The notes: a model not told the origin generated them from the letters alone. Positions 19,343 to 31,469 are shown, counted from the first letter of the stretch. The stretch is 64,000 bases of DNA from Chitinivorax sp. PXF-14 (GCF_040812015.1 NZ_JBFNXJ010000002.1:186001-250000), one strand, 5' to 3'. Numbers and translations are program-made.

Positions 19343-20098
19343 TTATTTTGCCGCTTCGCGCGCGGCAGGCAGCATGGCCCACAGCCGCTGGGCCAGCTCG
19401 GGGTGGGCGGCGTAGAAATCGCGGGAAAACACCAGGTAGTAAGGCTAGGTGACCAGCGGAGGATCGACGCGCTCGATGGCGTCCTCATATTCCCGGCGGC
19501 TGGCAATCGTCTGCATGCCGTCGCTGGTCAGCAGTGCGGCGCCGTCCAGCCTGCCCGCCAGCAGCTTGTGCAGGATGACTTCGATATTGCGGCTGCTGTC
19601 GTCAACGGTGACCTTGGCAGCATGCAGCTGGTCGATGATGGAATAACCCGATTGCGCGCCGATCATGCCCTGCACATGACTGAACTGCCGGCCATCCCAG
19701 CCGGGCTGGCTGCCGCGCAGACGGAACAGGCTGTAGCCGTCGGTGCGGACGCGCAACGCCGGGTCGGGCTCGCCACCCTTCATCGGGAATACGCCGATTG
19801 CCTGCCTCGACGGCTTGAAACTGACCGCGAATGCGCCATCCCAGAGATTGGCCTGCAGCTCGGCCAGGCAACGCTTCCACGATCGGCCGACCAGTTGGAA
19901 ATGGACGCCGGCCAGCTGTTCGAGTTGCCGCACGATGACAAAGCTCAGGCCCTGCTGCTGGCGCTCGGGATCACGCCAAGTCGCGCCCTCCTCCTCGTCG
20001 TGGCACAGGCGGAGGGTATCGGCGCCCGCCGTGCCCGCCGCCGCCAGCACGATGCCGGCAGCGATGCACCGCAGGCGGGATGTGTGAGACGCAAGCAT
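19343..20098 (-). pseudogene. periplasmic solute-binding protein (SBP_bac_3-like), interrupted by an in-frame TAG
   Basis: An exported amino-acid-type binding protein whose reading frame meets an amber codon at 19447-19445, after 217 codons. The same frame then continues for 33 more codons (beginning PYYLVFSRDFYAAHPEL) to a TAA at 19345-19343. The continuation looks like the normal C-terminus of this family, in which PYYLVFS often follows a Lys or Gln, so one base change such as AAG to TAG explains the break. The N-terminus has a signal peptide (IAAGIVLAAAGTAGADTLRL). No ABC permease or ATPase gene is adjacent, so it may be a stand-alone sensor-like binding protein. A sequencing error is the main alternative to a true null allele. 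Confidence 0.75.
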
Positions 20099-20207
20099 CG
20101 GCAGCTCCGGCCATCACCATCCTTCATCATAGCCAATGCAGCAGCCCGCGCAGGCGGCTTGACCCGGCATCAGGCCATCAACGCGGTGGCTGCTCACTGC
20201 CCACCGC

Positions 20208-20735
20208 TCAGCGCGCGCCAGAATAGGCGTGAAAGCCGTCGAACTGGGCCTTGCCGATCGCCAGGCCGTGACTGCGCAGGATCAGGTAGGCCGTGGTCAG
20301 GTGGAAAAAGAAATTGGGCAGCGCGTACTGGGTCAGAAACTCAGCACCGTTGAGGGTGAGCACGGCATCGCCGGCGCGCTCCTCGATCTGGCGCGAGGCG
20401 CTCGCCGCAAAGCGGGCGGGCTCAAGCGCCCCGAGCAGTTGGGCCGCGCGCGACAACCGGGCACGCAGGCCGTCGAACGTCGCCGGGAAATCGCCATACG
20501 GCGGCACGGCCTCGCCCGCCAGCGGGAAGCAGGCACGCAGGGCGAAGTTGGCGACGATCTGCACCTGCGTCTCGAACGGCAGCATGTTCGGGGCCAGACG
20601 CGCCTGCAGCAGCGCATCGGCGCCGAGCTGCCGCGCCTGGACATCGGTTTCGGCGATGTCGAGCAGGCCGGCCAGTTGTCCCAGATAGCGCTGGAACACC
20701 GGCACCGAGGCCGCGTACAGGTCCACCGGCAGCAC
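20208..20735 (-). CDS. DUF1993 family protein
   Basis: A 175-residue helical protein resembling the DUF1993 family (DinB-like four-helix fold): SVPVFQRYLGQLAGLLDIAE near the start, then PNMLPFETQVQIVANFALRA and LPNFFFHLTTAYLILRSHGL near the end. The biochemical role is unknown. The gene begins with GTG immediately after the uvrA TAG (TAGGTG), so it is expressed by re-initiation or coupling with uvrA. There is no independent SD at a normal distance. Confidence 0.75.
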   Translation of the reverse strand: MLPVDLYAASVPVFQRYLGQLAGLLDIAETDVQARQLGADALLQARLAPNMLPFETQVQIVANFALRACFPLAGEAVPPYGDFPATFDGLRARLSRAAQLLGALEPARFAASASRQIEERAGDAVLTLNGAEFLTQYALPNFFFHLTTAYLILRSHGLAIGKAQFDGFHAYSGAR

Positions 20736-23558
<2,823 letters not shown>

Positions 23559-23690
23559 TGCGGAGCGGGAGCCGGTCAACTCGATGGGGGCCGCCTGCGT
23601 TAACCAGGCCAGTGAGCCGGTTTGAAGCAGGCCAATCTGCTAATATACCGGACTTCGTTTGCCCATTCCATTCAGTACGCAGCCCGCCCT

Positions 23691-25067
23691 ATGAAGTCTT
23701 CCCCGCTATCCGCGTTCGAGCTGAGAGCCAGCGCGAGCCTTGCCGGCATCTACAGCCTGCGCATGTTCGGCATGTTCCTGATCCTGCCAATCTTTGCGCT
23801 CTACGCCCCCCAGCTCAAGGGCGGCGACAACCATGCGCTGGTCGGCATCGCGCTGGGCGCCTATGGCCTGACCCAGGCCATCCTGCAACTGCCGTTCGGC
23901 ATGCTGTCGGACCGCATCGGGCGCAAGAAGGTGATCTACCTTGGCCTGGTGCTGATGGCCATCGGCAGCCTGATCTGCGCCTCGGCCGACAACATCTACG
24001 TGATGATCGCCGGCCGCGCCGTGCAGGGCGCCGGCGCCATCTCGGCCGCAATCACCGCCTTGCTGGCCGACCTCACACGCGAGGAACACCGCACCCAGGC
24101 CATGGCCATGATCGGCATGTCGATCGGCCTCACCTTCGCAGCCTCGCTCGCGGCTGGGCCGGCGATGTACCACTACCTCGGCATGCCCGGCATCTTCGTG
24201 CTGATCGGCGTGCTGTCGATGGCGGCGCTGATCGGCGTGTGGAAGATCGTGCCGACGCCGACGCGCCTGAGCTTCCACTCCGACGCCGAGGCCAACCCCG
24301 CCACGCTCAAGGCGGTGCTGCGCGAGCCACAACTGCTGCGCCTCAACTACGGCATCTTCGCCCTGCACGCGGCGCAGATGGCGATGTTCACCGTCATGCC
24401 GCTGGTGCTCAAGAATACCGGCGGCCTCGACGCCAGCCAGCACTGGAAGGTCTACCTGCCGATCATGGCCGGCGCCTTCATCTTCATGATCCCGGCGATC
24501 ATCTACGGCGAGAAGAAGGCCAGGCTCAAGCAGGTATTCGTCGCCGCGATCGGCATCATGCTCGCGGCGCAGGCCGGCATGGCGCTGGCGCTCGATTCGT
24601 TCTGGAACATCGTCGCGCTGCTGGCCTTGTATTTCCTCGCCTTCAACATACTCGAAGCCACCCTGCCCTCGCTGATTTCCAAGATCGCGCCGGCGCAGGC
24701 GAAGGGCACCGCCATCGGCGTGTATAATGCCACCCAATCCTTCGGCACCTTTCTCGGCGGCGCGCTCGGCGGCTGGCTCTACAAGCATTACGGCACGCCG
24801 GCCGTATTCGGCATGTGCAGCACGCTGATGCTGGGCTGGCTCGTGATCGCGAGCTCGATGCAAGCGCCGCTGCCGGTCAAGACGCAGATGTTCCACATCG
24901 GCGACGACTGGCAAGGTGACCCGCAGGAACTATCGAAACGACTTGGCGCGCTCCGCGGCGTAAAAGAGGCCGTGGTGATCGCGCAGGAGCGCGTCGCCTA
25001 CCTCAAGGTCCTGCAGCAGGACTGGGACGAAGCGGGCGTATTGAAATTGATTCAGGAGACAAACTAG
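23691..25067 (+). CDS. yajR: YajR-type MFS transporter
   Basis: A 458-residue major-facilitator transporter with twelve predicted helices and the motif-A loop GMLSDRIGRKKVIYLGLVL. After the last helix a soluble segment of about 65 residues (MFHIGDDWQGDPQELSKRLG to the end) matches the position and size of the YAM ferredoxin-like domain of E. coli YajR (454 residues). It is probably a proton-driven drug or metabolite exporter with unknown substrate. It is divergent from uvrA. Its stop codon abuts the ssb ATG, so the two are cotranscribed. The SD before 23691 is poor. Confidence 0.88.
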   Translation: MKSSPLSAFELRASASLAGIYSLRMFGMFLILPIFALYAPQLKGGDNHALVGIALGAYGLTQAILQLPFGMLSDRIGRKKVIYLGLVLMAIGSLICASADNIYVMIAGRAVQGAGAISAAITALLADLTREEHRTQAMAMIGMSIGLTFAASLAAGPAMYHYLGMPGIFVLIGVLSMAALIGVWKIVPTPTRLSFHSDAEANPATLKAVLREPQLLRLNYGIFALHAAQMAMFTVMPLVLKNTGGLDASQHWKVYLPIMAGAFIFMIPAIIYGEKKARLKQVFVAAIGIMLAAQAGMALALDSFWNIVALLALYFLAFNILEATLPSLISKIAPAQAKGTAIGVYNATQSFGTFLGGALGGWLYKHYGTPAVFGMCSTLMLGWLVIASSMQAPLPVKTQMFHIGDDWQGDPQELSKRLGALRGVKEAVVIAQERVAYLKVLQQDWDEAGVLKLIQETN

Positions 25068-25589
25068 ATGGCATCGTTGAACAAGGTCATGCTCATCGGC
25101 AACCTCGGCCGCGACCCGGAAGTGCGCTACATGCCCTCCGGCGACGCAATGGCCAACGTCGCGCTGGCCACCACCGACAGCTGGAAAGACAAGAACGGCG
25201 ACAAGCAGGAAAAAACCGAATGGCACCGCGTGGTGTTCTTCGGCCGCCAGGCGGAGATCGTCGGCGAATACCTGAAGAAGGGTAGCTCGGTCTACATCGA
25301 GGGCCGCCTGCAGACGCGCAAGTGGCAGAACAAGGAAGGCCAGGATCAGTACACCACCGAAATCGTCGCCGACCGCATGCAGATGCTCGGTGGCCGTGGC
25401 GGCTCGGGTGGCGGTGGCGGCCAGGGCGGTGGCTACGATGATGGCGGCTACGACCAGATGGGCGGCGGCTCGTCATCCTCGCAGGGCAGCCGTGGCGGCC
25501 AGCAGCAGCGCTCGGCACCGGCCCCCAAGCCGGCAGCGCCGCAGAAGCCAGCCAGCTTCGACGATTTCGAGGACGACATCCCGTTCTAA
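25068..25589 (+). CDS. ssb: single-stranded DNA-binding protein
   Basis: Binds and protects ssDNA during replication, repair and recombination. Residues 1-110 are the OB-fold ([40 protein letters not shown]). A Gly/Gln/Ser-rich disordered linker follows, ending in the acidic tip [10 protein letters not shown] that recruits partner proteins. The 173-residue length is normal for proteobacteria. AGGAG lies 9 bases before the ATG, inside the end of yajR. The yajR-ssb-terminator order together with divergent uvrA places two DNA-repair genes back to back, as in many proteobacteria. Confidence 0.97.
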   Translation: MASLNKVMLIGNLGRDPEVRYMPSGDAMANVALATTDSWKDKNGDKQEKTEWHRVVFFGRQAEIVGEYLKKGSSVYIEGRLQTRKWQNKEGQDQYTTEIVADRMQMLGGRGGSGGGGGQGGGYDDGGYDQMGGGSSSSQGSRGGQQQRSAPAPKPAAPQKPASFDDFEDDIPF

Positions 25590-25613
25590 ACGGCGTCGCC
25601 CTGAGCGCACGAT

Positions 25614-25649
25614 AAAATGGCCGGGCAACTCACGCTGCCCGGCCATTTT
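25614..25649 (+). terminator. terminator of ssb
   Basis: A perfect 14-base-pair stem (AAAATGGCCGGGCA with its complement, 25614-25627 and 25636-25649) with an 8-base loop, ending in TTTT; 24 bases after the ssb stop. Confidence 0.88.
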
Positions 25650-25733
25650 GCTTTGCGCCACCGGCTGGCGCCGCCCGCGACCCGGTGATAGGCCCCACGC
25701 TACGCCGTTGCCGGCAAGAACCAAGGAGACATG

Positions 25734-25934
25734 ATGGAAGACCGCCTCACCGAACTCGAAATCAAGATCAGTTTCCAGGAAGAACTGCTGGAAGCCCTCA
25801 ACGAGACCGTGATCCGCCAGCAGCAGCAGCTCGACCTGCTGCAAGGCCAGTTGCGCCTGCTGTACCAGCAGATCAAGGCCAATAGCGGCATTACCAGCGG
25901 CACGCCGCAGCAGGAAATCCCGCCCCATTATTGA
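25734..25934 (+). CDS. slyX: SlyX family protein
   Basis: A 66-residue coiled-coil protein matching SlyX: LTELEIKISFQEELLEALNE, then a Gln-rich heptad helix (QQQQLDLLQGQLRLLYQQI) and the conserved PPHY C-terminus. The function remains unclear in all bacteria. Two ATGs are adjacent; the second at 25734 gives a 5-base distance from AAGGAG, whereas the first is only 2 bases away. Confidence 0.9.
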   Translation: MEDRLTELEIKISFQEELLEALNETVIRQQQQLDLLQGQLRLLYQQIKANSGITSGTPQQEIPPHY

Positions 25935-25982
25935 GGCGCGCGAGTCGCTGGGGCGGTCGGGACGCCCCCACTGCAAATCGCC

Positions 25983-26465
25983 TCAGTGCTTGTGCATGGC
26001 CTCGGCATCGACATCGAGCGGCTCGACCTTGACCTCGACCTTCACCTCGCCCGCCCGTTCGAACTTGAGCGTGAGGGGCAGCTTCTGCCCTTGCTGTAAC
26101 GGCGCCTTGAGCCCCATCAGCATGATGTGCAGGCCGCCCGGCTTGAACGTCACCGCCTCGCCGGCCGGCAGGCTCACCTGCGGCACCGGCCTCATCTTCG
26201 CCACGCCGTTGTCGATCACATGCGAATGCACTTCGACCTTGTCGGCCAGCTCGGGCCCACTGGCCGACAACAGGGTGTCGGCGTTCTTGCCGGTGTTGCG
26301 CACCTGCAGGTACACCGCGCCCGTCGTGGCGCCCGGCACGGTGGCACGAGCCCACGGGTGATCGATGCCAAGGTCGCCGGCCTTGTATTGATGGGCCTGG
26401 GCAAGCGAGCCCAATGCAAGGCAGGACGCCATTAGCAGGGACGACAGCAGACGGGATTTCATCAT
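25983..26465 (-). CDS. periplasmic copper chaperone PCu(A)C
   Basis: A 160-residue exported copper(I) chaperone that delivers copper to cytochrome oxidase or other periplasmic acceptors. The signal peptide ends at SLAQAHQY. The family motif is present: the HPWARATVPG block, His/Met ligands in KVEVHSHVIDNGVAKMRPV, and the final HxM pair in GGLHIMLMGL. The C-terminus (AEAMHKH) adds possible ligands. AAGGA lies 5 bases before the ATG at 26465 and 8 before a second ATG at 26462. It is the last gene of a minus-strand set with a TonB receptor and a DUF2946 protein, indicating copper acquisition. Confidence 0.9.
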   Translation of the reverse strand: MMKSRLLSSLLMASCLALGSLAQAHQYKAGDLGIDHPWARATVPGATTGAVYLQVRNTGKNADTLLSASGPELADKVEVHSHVIDNGVAKMRPVPQVSLPAGEAVTFKPGGLHIMLMGLKAPLQQGQKLPLTLKFERAGEVKVEVKVEPLDVDAEAMHKH

Positions 26466-26613
26466 TGCTTTCCTTTCATGTTGCAGGGCCATGCCGGCCC
26501 CGCTGGGTAAATGCGATCATCCGGCCGCGCAGGCCGGCCAAACAAGCCCCCAAGACGGCAGACCGGAGTGCTGCCGCCACGCGCATCGTGGACGGCAGCG
26601 GGGGCCACGGACA

Positions 26614-28659
26614 CTAGCGCCACATCCATTCGAGCCCGGCGTAGACGGCACGCCCATCGCCCGGCAGGAACTGGGCACTGTCGGTGCCCCTGGCGTCGGC
26701 GATGACGCCTGTTGCCGCCGCGTAACGTTTGTCCGACAGGTTGCGGGCATCGACGAACCACTGCCAGCGCTTGCCGACATGCTGCCCGAGCTTCAGCCCC
26801 CAGATCGCATACGGATCGGCGAACAGCGTGCCGGCCATGTCCACCGCGTAGCGCTGGGGCGACCAGTCGGCGTTGATGCCGGCGTACAGGCCGCTTCCCA
26901 GGTCCAGGCCCAGCTCCGTCTTGGAGAACTGGCGCGGCACGCCGGGCAGCCGGTTGTCGCCGTAGCTGGCGTTGGCTTCGAAGCGGAAATCATTGAACTG
27001 CCAGGCTTCGCGCAGCGTGACCGGCCCACGCGACCATTCGGCACCGAGCTCGACACCGCGATGCAGCGTCCGCGGCGCGTTGATCGTGCCCAGCGGCTGG
27101 CCGGCCGGCGTGTTGAGGCTCAGCAGCTCGTCCTTCAGCCGCGCCGAATACAGCGATATGTCCCAGCCCGCGTGTTCACCCCAGCGGCCGCGGCTGCCGA
27201 TTTCCAGCGTCGTCGCGCGCTGTGCGGCGTTCTGGCTCACATTCACGCTGCCAGCCAGCTCACCGAACGACGGCGGCTCGTCACTGCGGCTGAGATTGCC
27301 AAACAGCTCGATGGCCGGTGTCAGCGCATAGCGCAGGCCCAGCTTGGGGCTGGCGCCGCGGTAGCTGGCGTCGAAGCTCTGGTCGCCATCGCTCAGGAAA
27401 TGGTCGTCGAAACGCCGTTCGGCACGGGCCGACTGCACGCCGAGCGACAGCCACAGGCGTTCATCGAGGGCCAGCTGCTGTTCGGCGTATAGCTCCGTAT
27501 TGCGCGCCAGCTGGTCGTTGAGGCCGGTGCGGGCACCGCGCTGGCCGGCGATATTGGCCCAGCGGTCTTCATGCGTGCTGCCGCGCGAGTAGAGCATGCC
27601 CAGCACGAGGCGCTGCGACAGGCCGCCGTAGTGGCCCTCGGTCTCCCAACGCAATTCGGCGCCGGCGTCGCGATTGCGCTGGTCCAGTACCTGGAAGATC
27701 GGGTGGAACAGCGTCTTGCCGCTAAAATAGGCCGACACGGTGAAGCGCCCGGCATCGCTGACGATAACGGTCCGGTTCGCCACGCGGCTCAGGTCGATGT
27801 CGCGCTTCTGGTTCAGCGCTAGGTTGCCGGCAGCCGCCTGGCGCGGATTGTCCACGAGCTGGGCGCGCGTCAGGTTGCCCGGCAGCTCGGAGTTGCTGTG
27901 CACGTCGGCGATGTAGAAACGCGTTTCCACCGCTGGGGCGACGCGCCAGCCCGCATTGGCGATCAGGCGCCGTGCATCCTGCACAGCATGGGTTCGGTAG
28001 CCATCCTGGCGGAAGCCGGCCAGCGAAACAAAGCCATCGAGGCCCCGGCTCTGGATGGCGCCCTGCAGCTGCTCGCGGCGGTAGCCAAAGGCACCGGCCT
28101 CGGCGCGCACGCCGCTGGCGGCATCGACACCGCTCGGCGACACGTAGTTGATCGCACCACCGAGCGTTGTCGCGCCATACTGCAAGGCATTGGCGCCGCG
28201 GTAGACGGTGACATAGCGCGTGGCCAGCGGCTCCAGCGCCTGGAAATCGAAGCTGCCGTCGGCCAGGTTGAGCGGCACGCCATCCTGCATCAGCTTGATG
28301 CCACGGCCATGAAAAGTGCGCTGCAGGCCGGAGCCACGGATCGACAGCCGCGCCTCCTCTGCGCCGAAGCGCGGCTGCACCAGCACGCCGGGCGAGAATT
28401 CGAGCGTGTCCTTCAGCGTCGCCACGCGGCCCGAGCGGAAGGACTCCGCGTCGACCACGTTGGCGCCGCCGGCCACGCTTGCGGCTTCCTCGCGCGCCGA
28501 CTCGATGCCCGGCTGCGACAGCGCATGGCGGATCGCTGTACCAGTGACGATGATGGTATCGAGCGTGGGCTCGGCGGCAAAGGCGGTCGCGCTGCATAGG
28601 CCGGCAAACAGCAGGGCGTGATGGATAGGGGTAAGACGAAAAACGGAAGAACGATGCAT
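26614..28659 (-). CDS. TonB-dependent outer-membrane receptor (probable copper complex uptake)
   Basis: A 681-residue TonB receptor. A signal peptide ends near TAFAAEP, followed by a TonB box (LDTIIVTGT) and a plug domain (VATLKDTLEFSPGVLVQPRF, EARLSIRGSG, VYRGANALQYGATTLGGAIN). A beta-barrel then runs to the terminal aromatic strand (YAGLEWMWR). The substrate is inferred as copper or a copper chelate because the PCu(A)C chaperone follows and a DUF2946 gene precedes it. The ATG at 28659 begins the signal peptide and has AAGGT about 9 bases upstream. Confidence 0.87.
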   Translation of the reverse strand: MHRSSVFRLTPIHHALLFAGLCSATAFAAEPTLDTIIVTGTAIRHALSQPGIESAREEAASVAGGANVVDAESFRSGRVATLKDTLEFSPGVLVQPRFGAEEARLSIRGSGLQRTFHGRGIKLMQDGVPLNLADGSFDFQALEPLATRYVTVYRGANALQYGATTLGGAINYVSPSGVDAASGVRAEAGAFGYRREQLQGAIQSRGLDGFVSLAGFRQDGYRTHAVQDARRLIANAGWRVAPAVETRFYIADVHSNSELPGNLTRAQLVDNPRQAAAGNLALNQKRDIDLSRVANRTVIVSDAGRFTVSAYFSGKTLFHPIFQVLDQRNRDAGAELRWETEGHYGGLSQRLVLGMLYSRGSTHEDRWANIAGQRGARTGLNDQLARNTELYAEQQLALDERLWLSLGVQSARAERRFDDHFLSDGDQSFDASYRGASPKLGLRYALTPAIELFGNLSRSDEPPSFGELAGSVNVSQNAAQRATTLEIGSRGRWGEHAGWDISLYSARLKDELLSLNTPAGQPLGTINAPRTLHRGVELGAEWSRGPVTLREAWQFNDFRFEANASYGDNRLPGVPRQFSKTELGLDLGSGLYAGINADWSPQRYAVDMAGTLFADPYAIWGLKLGQHVGKRWQWFVDARNLSDKRYAAATGVIADARGTDSAQFLPGDGRAVYAGLEWMWR

Positions 28660-28800
28660 CGCGTGTAAACCTTGTCCAGGCCACCGCACCGCAGGCATGG
28701 CTGCGGGCGGCGCCGATCATGAGATGGGTGGCGTGGGCGCGCTTAACGCGACCAGCCGGGACAAGGATGGAAAGACAAGCCGTGTCGCCGCGGGCCGATG

Positions 28801-29181
28801 CTAAACGCGCAGGGATGGCGAGGCGGCAGGCGGGCCGGTAGGCGGCGCGTGGCTGGCGAAGCTGAAGCCGGCCAGTGGGGCAGCGGCAGGCGGCAGCAGC
28901 GGCGCCGTACCGCCCAGCACGGGCATGGCCGGCGGCTGAGCGGGCAGTGGCGGCGCGGCGGTCAGGTGGCAGAGCGGGCAATGCTCACCATGCAAGGCCG
29001 GCAGATGCGATGCCGGCGGGGCCGGCTTGCCTGCCTTGTCGACACGGCAGATGCTAGACTGCAGGTCGAGCTGCCCGGCGGCATGGGCTGCCGAGATCGT
29101 CGGCGCCAGCACGAAAAACAGCAGCGACAGCAGCGCGAGCCAGGCTGCAATCGGGGTGCGGTGTCGTGCAGGCGTCTTCAT
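28801..29181 (-). CDS. DUF2946 family exported protein
   Basis: A 126-residue protein with an N-terminal membrane or signal segment (WLALLSLLFFVLAPTISAAH) and the DUF2946 signature HGEHCPLCHL, with paired Cys and His suited to metal binding. The C-terminal half is Pro/Ala-rich. DUF2946 genes commonly sit upstream of TonB receptors linked to copper, as here. It is the promoter-proximal gene of the set; no clear SD precedes it. Confidence 0.75.
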   Translation of the reverse strand: MKTPARHRTPIAAWLALLSLLFFVLAPTISAAHAAGQLDLQSSICRVDKAGKPAPPASHLPALHGEHCPLCHLTAAPPLPAQPPAMPVLGGTAPLLPPAAAPLAGFSFASHAPPTGPPAASPSLRV

Positions 29182-29345
29182 GGGCGCCGATTATGGTCGA
29201 GCGCGGCGCAATCGGGCAAGCACGCTCGAACCGTTTGTCCGGGCACGATGGCGAAAATTATCCGATACTAAGCAAAGACCTTCTGCCGCGACGAGGCCGC
29301 CAGCCACGCCGTTGCGGGCAATTTCACATGAAAGGAGAGCAAGCC

Positions 29346-29657
29346 ATGTCCAGCGAATCCAGCCTCGACAATGAAGCGCTGATCGGCGATCTGCGCAATG
29401 TACTGGCCGACACCGAGGCCATGCTCAAGGAGGTGGAGGCCGACACCAGCGCCGGCGCCGAGGCCTTGCGCATCAAGATCGCGGCCAACCTGCGCAACGC
29501 CAAGACCAAGCTGATCGAGGCCGAGCGCCTGGCCGCCGAAAAGGCACGCGCGGCCGCCAAGGCGACCGACGAGTATGTGCACGAACACCCGTGGCAGGCG
29601 GTCGGCGTCGCGGCCGGGGTCGGCTTCCTGCTTGGCCTGCTGGTATCGCGACGCTGA
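29346..29657 (+). CDS. YqjD/ElaB-like DUF883 membrane-anchored protein
   Basis: A 103-residue helical protein of the ElaB/YqjD/YgaM family: a long amphipathic coiled coil (LIGDLRNVLADTEAMLKEVE, then Ala-rich repeats) and a C-terminal glycine-zipper membrane helix (VGVAAGVGFLLGLLVSRR). E. coli members tether stationary-phase ribosomes to the membrane. AGGAG lies upstream of the 29346 ATG. It is first in an operon with a YqjE-like and a YqjK-like gene, the same order as yqjDEK. Confidence 0.88.
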   Translation: MSSESSLDNEALIGDLRNVLADTEAMLKEVEADTSAGAEALRIKIAANLRNAKTKLIEAERLAAEKARAAAKATDEYVHEHPWQAVGVAAGVGFLLGLLVSRR

Positions 29658-29666
29658 CAGGCAAGG

Positions 29667-30041
29667 ATGAGCGAACCGACCAAACCCGCGCCCGGCGTGC
29701 TGGCCACCCTTGCCGGCAGCGTGCTGGGCCTGATGCGCACGCATCTGGAGCTGTTCAGCCTGGAGTTCGAAGAAGAACGCGAGCGCCTGATCAGGGCGCT
29801 CGTACTCGGCGTGATCGGCGCCGGTGCCCTGCTGCTGTTTCTCGTCACGCTGACGCTGGCCGCTCTGCTGCTGACCCCACCGCCTCACCGCTGGCTTACC
29901 GCCCTGGTAGTCACCGCGCTGTATCTGCTGATCGCAGTGGTCGCGCTGCTGCGCGCGCGGCAGCACTACGCGGGCAGCCCGCCGCCATTCGCCGCCACCA
30001 TCAACGAGCTGCGCAAGGATAGGGAACAGTTGCTGAAATGA
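29667..30041 (+). CDS. YqjE-like phage-holin-family membrane protein
   Basis: A 124-residue protein with two central membrane helices (LVLGVIGAGALLLFLVTLTL and LTALVVTALYLLIAVVALL) flanked by an amphipathic, acidic N-terminus (LFSLEFEEERERLIRA). This is the layout of the DUF1469/Phage_holin_3_6 family. It lies 9 bases after the DUF883 gene and overlaps the next gene by 4 bases (ATGA). It is not a lysis gene in this setting; the role is presumably envelope-related. Confidence 0.85.
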   Translation: MSEPTKPAPGVLATLAGSVLGLMRTHLELFSLEFEEERERLIRALVLGVIGAGALLLFLVTLTLAALLLTPPPHRWLTALVVTALYLLIAVVALLRARQHYAGSPPPFAATINELRKDREQLLK

Positions 30042-30367
30042 GCCGGCACACCCGCCAACAGCATCGCGAGATGCGCAAACTGCTGCTGCAGATGCAGGCC
30101 GACGCCTATCGGCTCGAGATCAAGAGCCAGGCCGCCGTGCTGCGCGCGCCACTCGGCCAGACCCAGGCCGCCGGCCGCTGGCTGACGGCGCTGCGCAACC
30201 CGCTGCAGCTATTGACGCTAGCCGCACCGCTGCTTGCCGGCGGGCGCCTGGCCCAGGTGGCCAAGCTGCTGCCGCTCGCCGTCACCGCCTGGAAACTCGC
30301 CCAGGTACTGCGCAAGCACTTCCGTTCGGCTCGCCCCGCCGCAGCCGGCGAGCCAGCCCAAGACTGA
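30038..30367 (+). CDS. YqjK-like protein
   Basis: A 109-residue basic protein, the third member of a yqjDEK-like operon by position and composition. It has an Arg/Gln-rich N-terminus (MSRHTRQQHREMRKLLLQMQ), a hydrophobic mid section (LQLLTLAAPLLAGG) and another helical stretch. Start and stop overlap with the upstream gene as ATGA indicates coupling. The function is unknown. Confidence 0.7.
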   Translation: MSRHTRQQHREMRKLLLQMQADAYRLEIKSQAAVLRAPLGQTQAAGRWLTALRNPLQLLTLAAPLLAGGRLAQVAKLLPLAVTAWKLAQVLRKHFRSARPAAAGEPAQD

Positions 30368-30389
30368 CCCCGGCGGCAGCGCCCGCCCC

Positions 30390-31469
30390 TCACAGCGGCC
30401 CGGCCCGGCCCTCGTCGCCGGCCTGCTCGTCGTCTTCCAGATAGGCCTGCAGCAGCGTCAGCGCCGTCGCCATCAGCACCGGGCCGAGCACCACGCCGAG
30501 AAAACCGAACACGGCGATGCCGCCGAGCAGCGAGATGAAGGTCAGCAACTCGTTCATCTCGGAGTGGCCAGACAGCAGGATGGGCCGCAACACATTATCC
30601 ACCGAGCCGATCAACCCGAAACCGAGCACCAGCAGCGTGATCCCCGAGGCCATCTCGCCGGTGCCGAGCAGCCACAGCGCGGTGGGCAGCCAGACCAGCG
30701 CGGTGCCGATCGCCGGCAGCAAGGCGAGGAAGCACATCAAGAGCCCCCAGAACAAGGCGCCATGAATGCCGAGGATGAGGAAGATGATGCCGCCGATCGC
30801 CCCCTGCACCATCGCGACGATGAGGCTGGAGGTGACGCTGGCGAACACCAGGTCGCGCGTCTGATGGATCAGCCGCTCGCGGCGCAACGCCGAGAACGGC
30901 AGCAGCCGCCGCACGTAGTCGGTGATGACCGGCGCATCCTTGAGAAAGAAGAATAGCGCGAACAGCGTCACCATCAGGTCGACCAGCAGCATGGCGGCGT
31001 TGCCGATGAGCCCGGTCGCCTGCCCGGCCACGAACCCGGCCACGCGTTTGAGGCCGTCGCTGAGCATGCTCTTGAGCTCGGCCACGGGCGGCAGCGGTAG
31101 GTGCGATTGCGCCCAATCCCAGCCATGCGTGATGAAGCCCGGTATCGGCAAGGGCTGGCCACCGCCCAGGGCGGCCTGCACCACAGCCAGCCCCTGGAAG
31201 GCCTGCCGGCCGAGCTCGCCGGCAAACAGCAAGGCGGGCAGGATCAGCAGCAGCATCACCAGCAGGGTCGTCAGTATCGCCGCGCGCCTGGCCGGCATGC
31301 GCGCGAGCAGGCGCCGGTGGATGGGGAACACCGTCACCGCCAGCACCCCGGCCCAGGCCAGTGGCACCAGGAACGGCGCCAGCACCTGGTAGAGCAGGAA
31401 GTAGATCGCGCCGATGAAGGCGTAAAACACCACGCGGGTCAGGGCATAGTGCTGGGGATCGTTGATCAC
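30390..31469 (-). CDS. AI-2E family transporter (PerM/TqsA-type permease)
   Basis: A 359-residue inner-membrane protein with about eight hydrophobic helices in the order of the AI-2E transporter family. It has an N-terminal quartet (FYAFIGAIYFLLYQVLAPFL, LLVMLLLILPALLFAG), a central soluble insert, and the conserved C-terminal block DNVLRPILLSG with later helices. Reported family substrates range from AI-2 to ions; none is indicated here. A GTG start at 31469 is chosen because GGAG lies 5 bases upstream; an ATG at 31502 is in frame but has no SD. Confidence 0.85.
   Translation of the reverse strand: MINDPQHYALTRVVFYAFIGAIYFLLYQVLAPFLVPLAWAGVLAVTVFPIHRRLLARMPARRAAILTTLLVMLLLILPALLFAGELGRQAFQGLAVVQAALGGGQPLPIPGFITHGWDWAQSHLPLPPVAELKSMLSDGLKRVAGFVAGQATGLIGNAAMLLVDLMVTLFALFFFLKDAPVITDYVRRLLPFSALRRERLIHQTRDLVFASVTSSLIVAMVQGAIGGIIFLILGIHGALFWGLLMCFLALLPAIGTALVWLPTALWLLGTGEMASGITLLVLGFGLIGSVDNVLRPILLSGHSEMNELLTFISLLGGIAVFGFLGVVLGPVLMATALTLLQAYLEDDEQAGDEGRAGPL

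Noticed and set aside
29667-30041. Phage holin / prophage remnant
   Set aside because: The holin-family membrane protein is in a YqjDEK-like operon without other phage genes.
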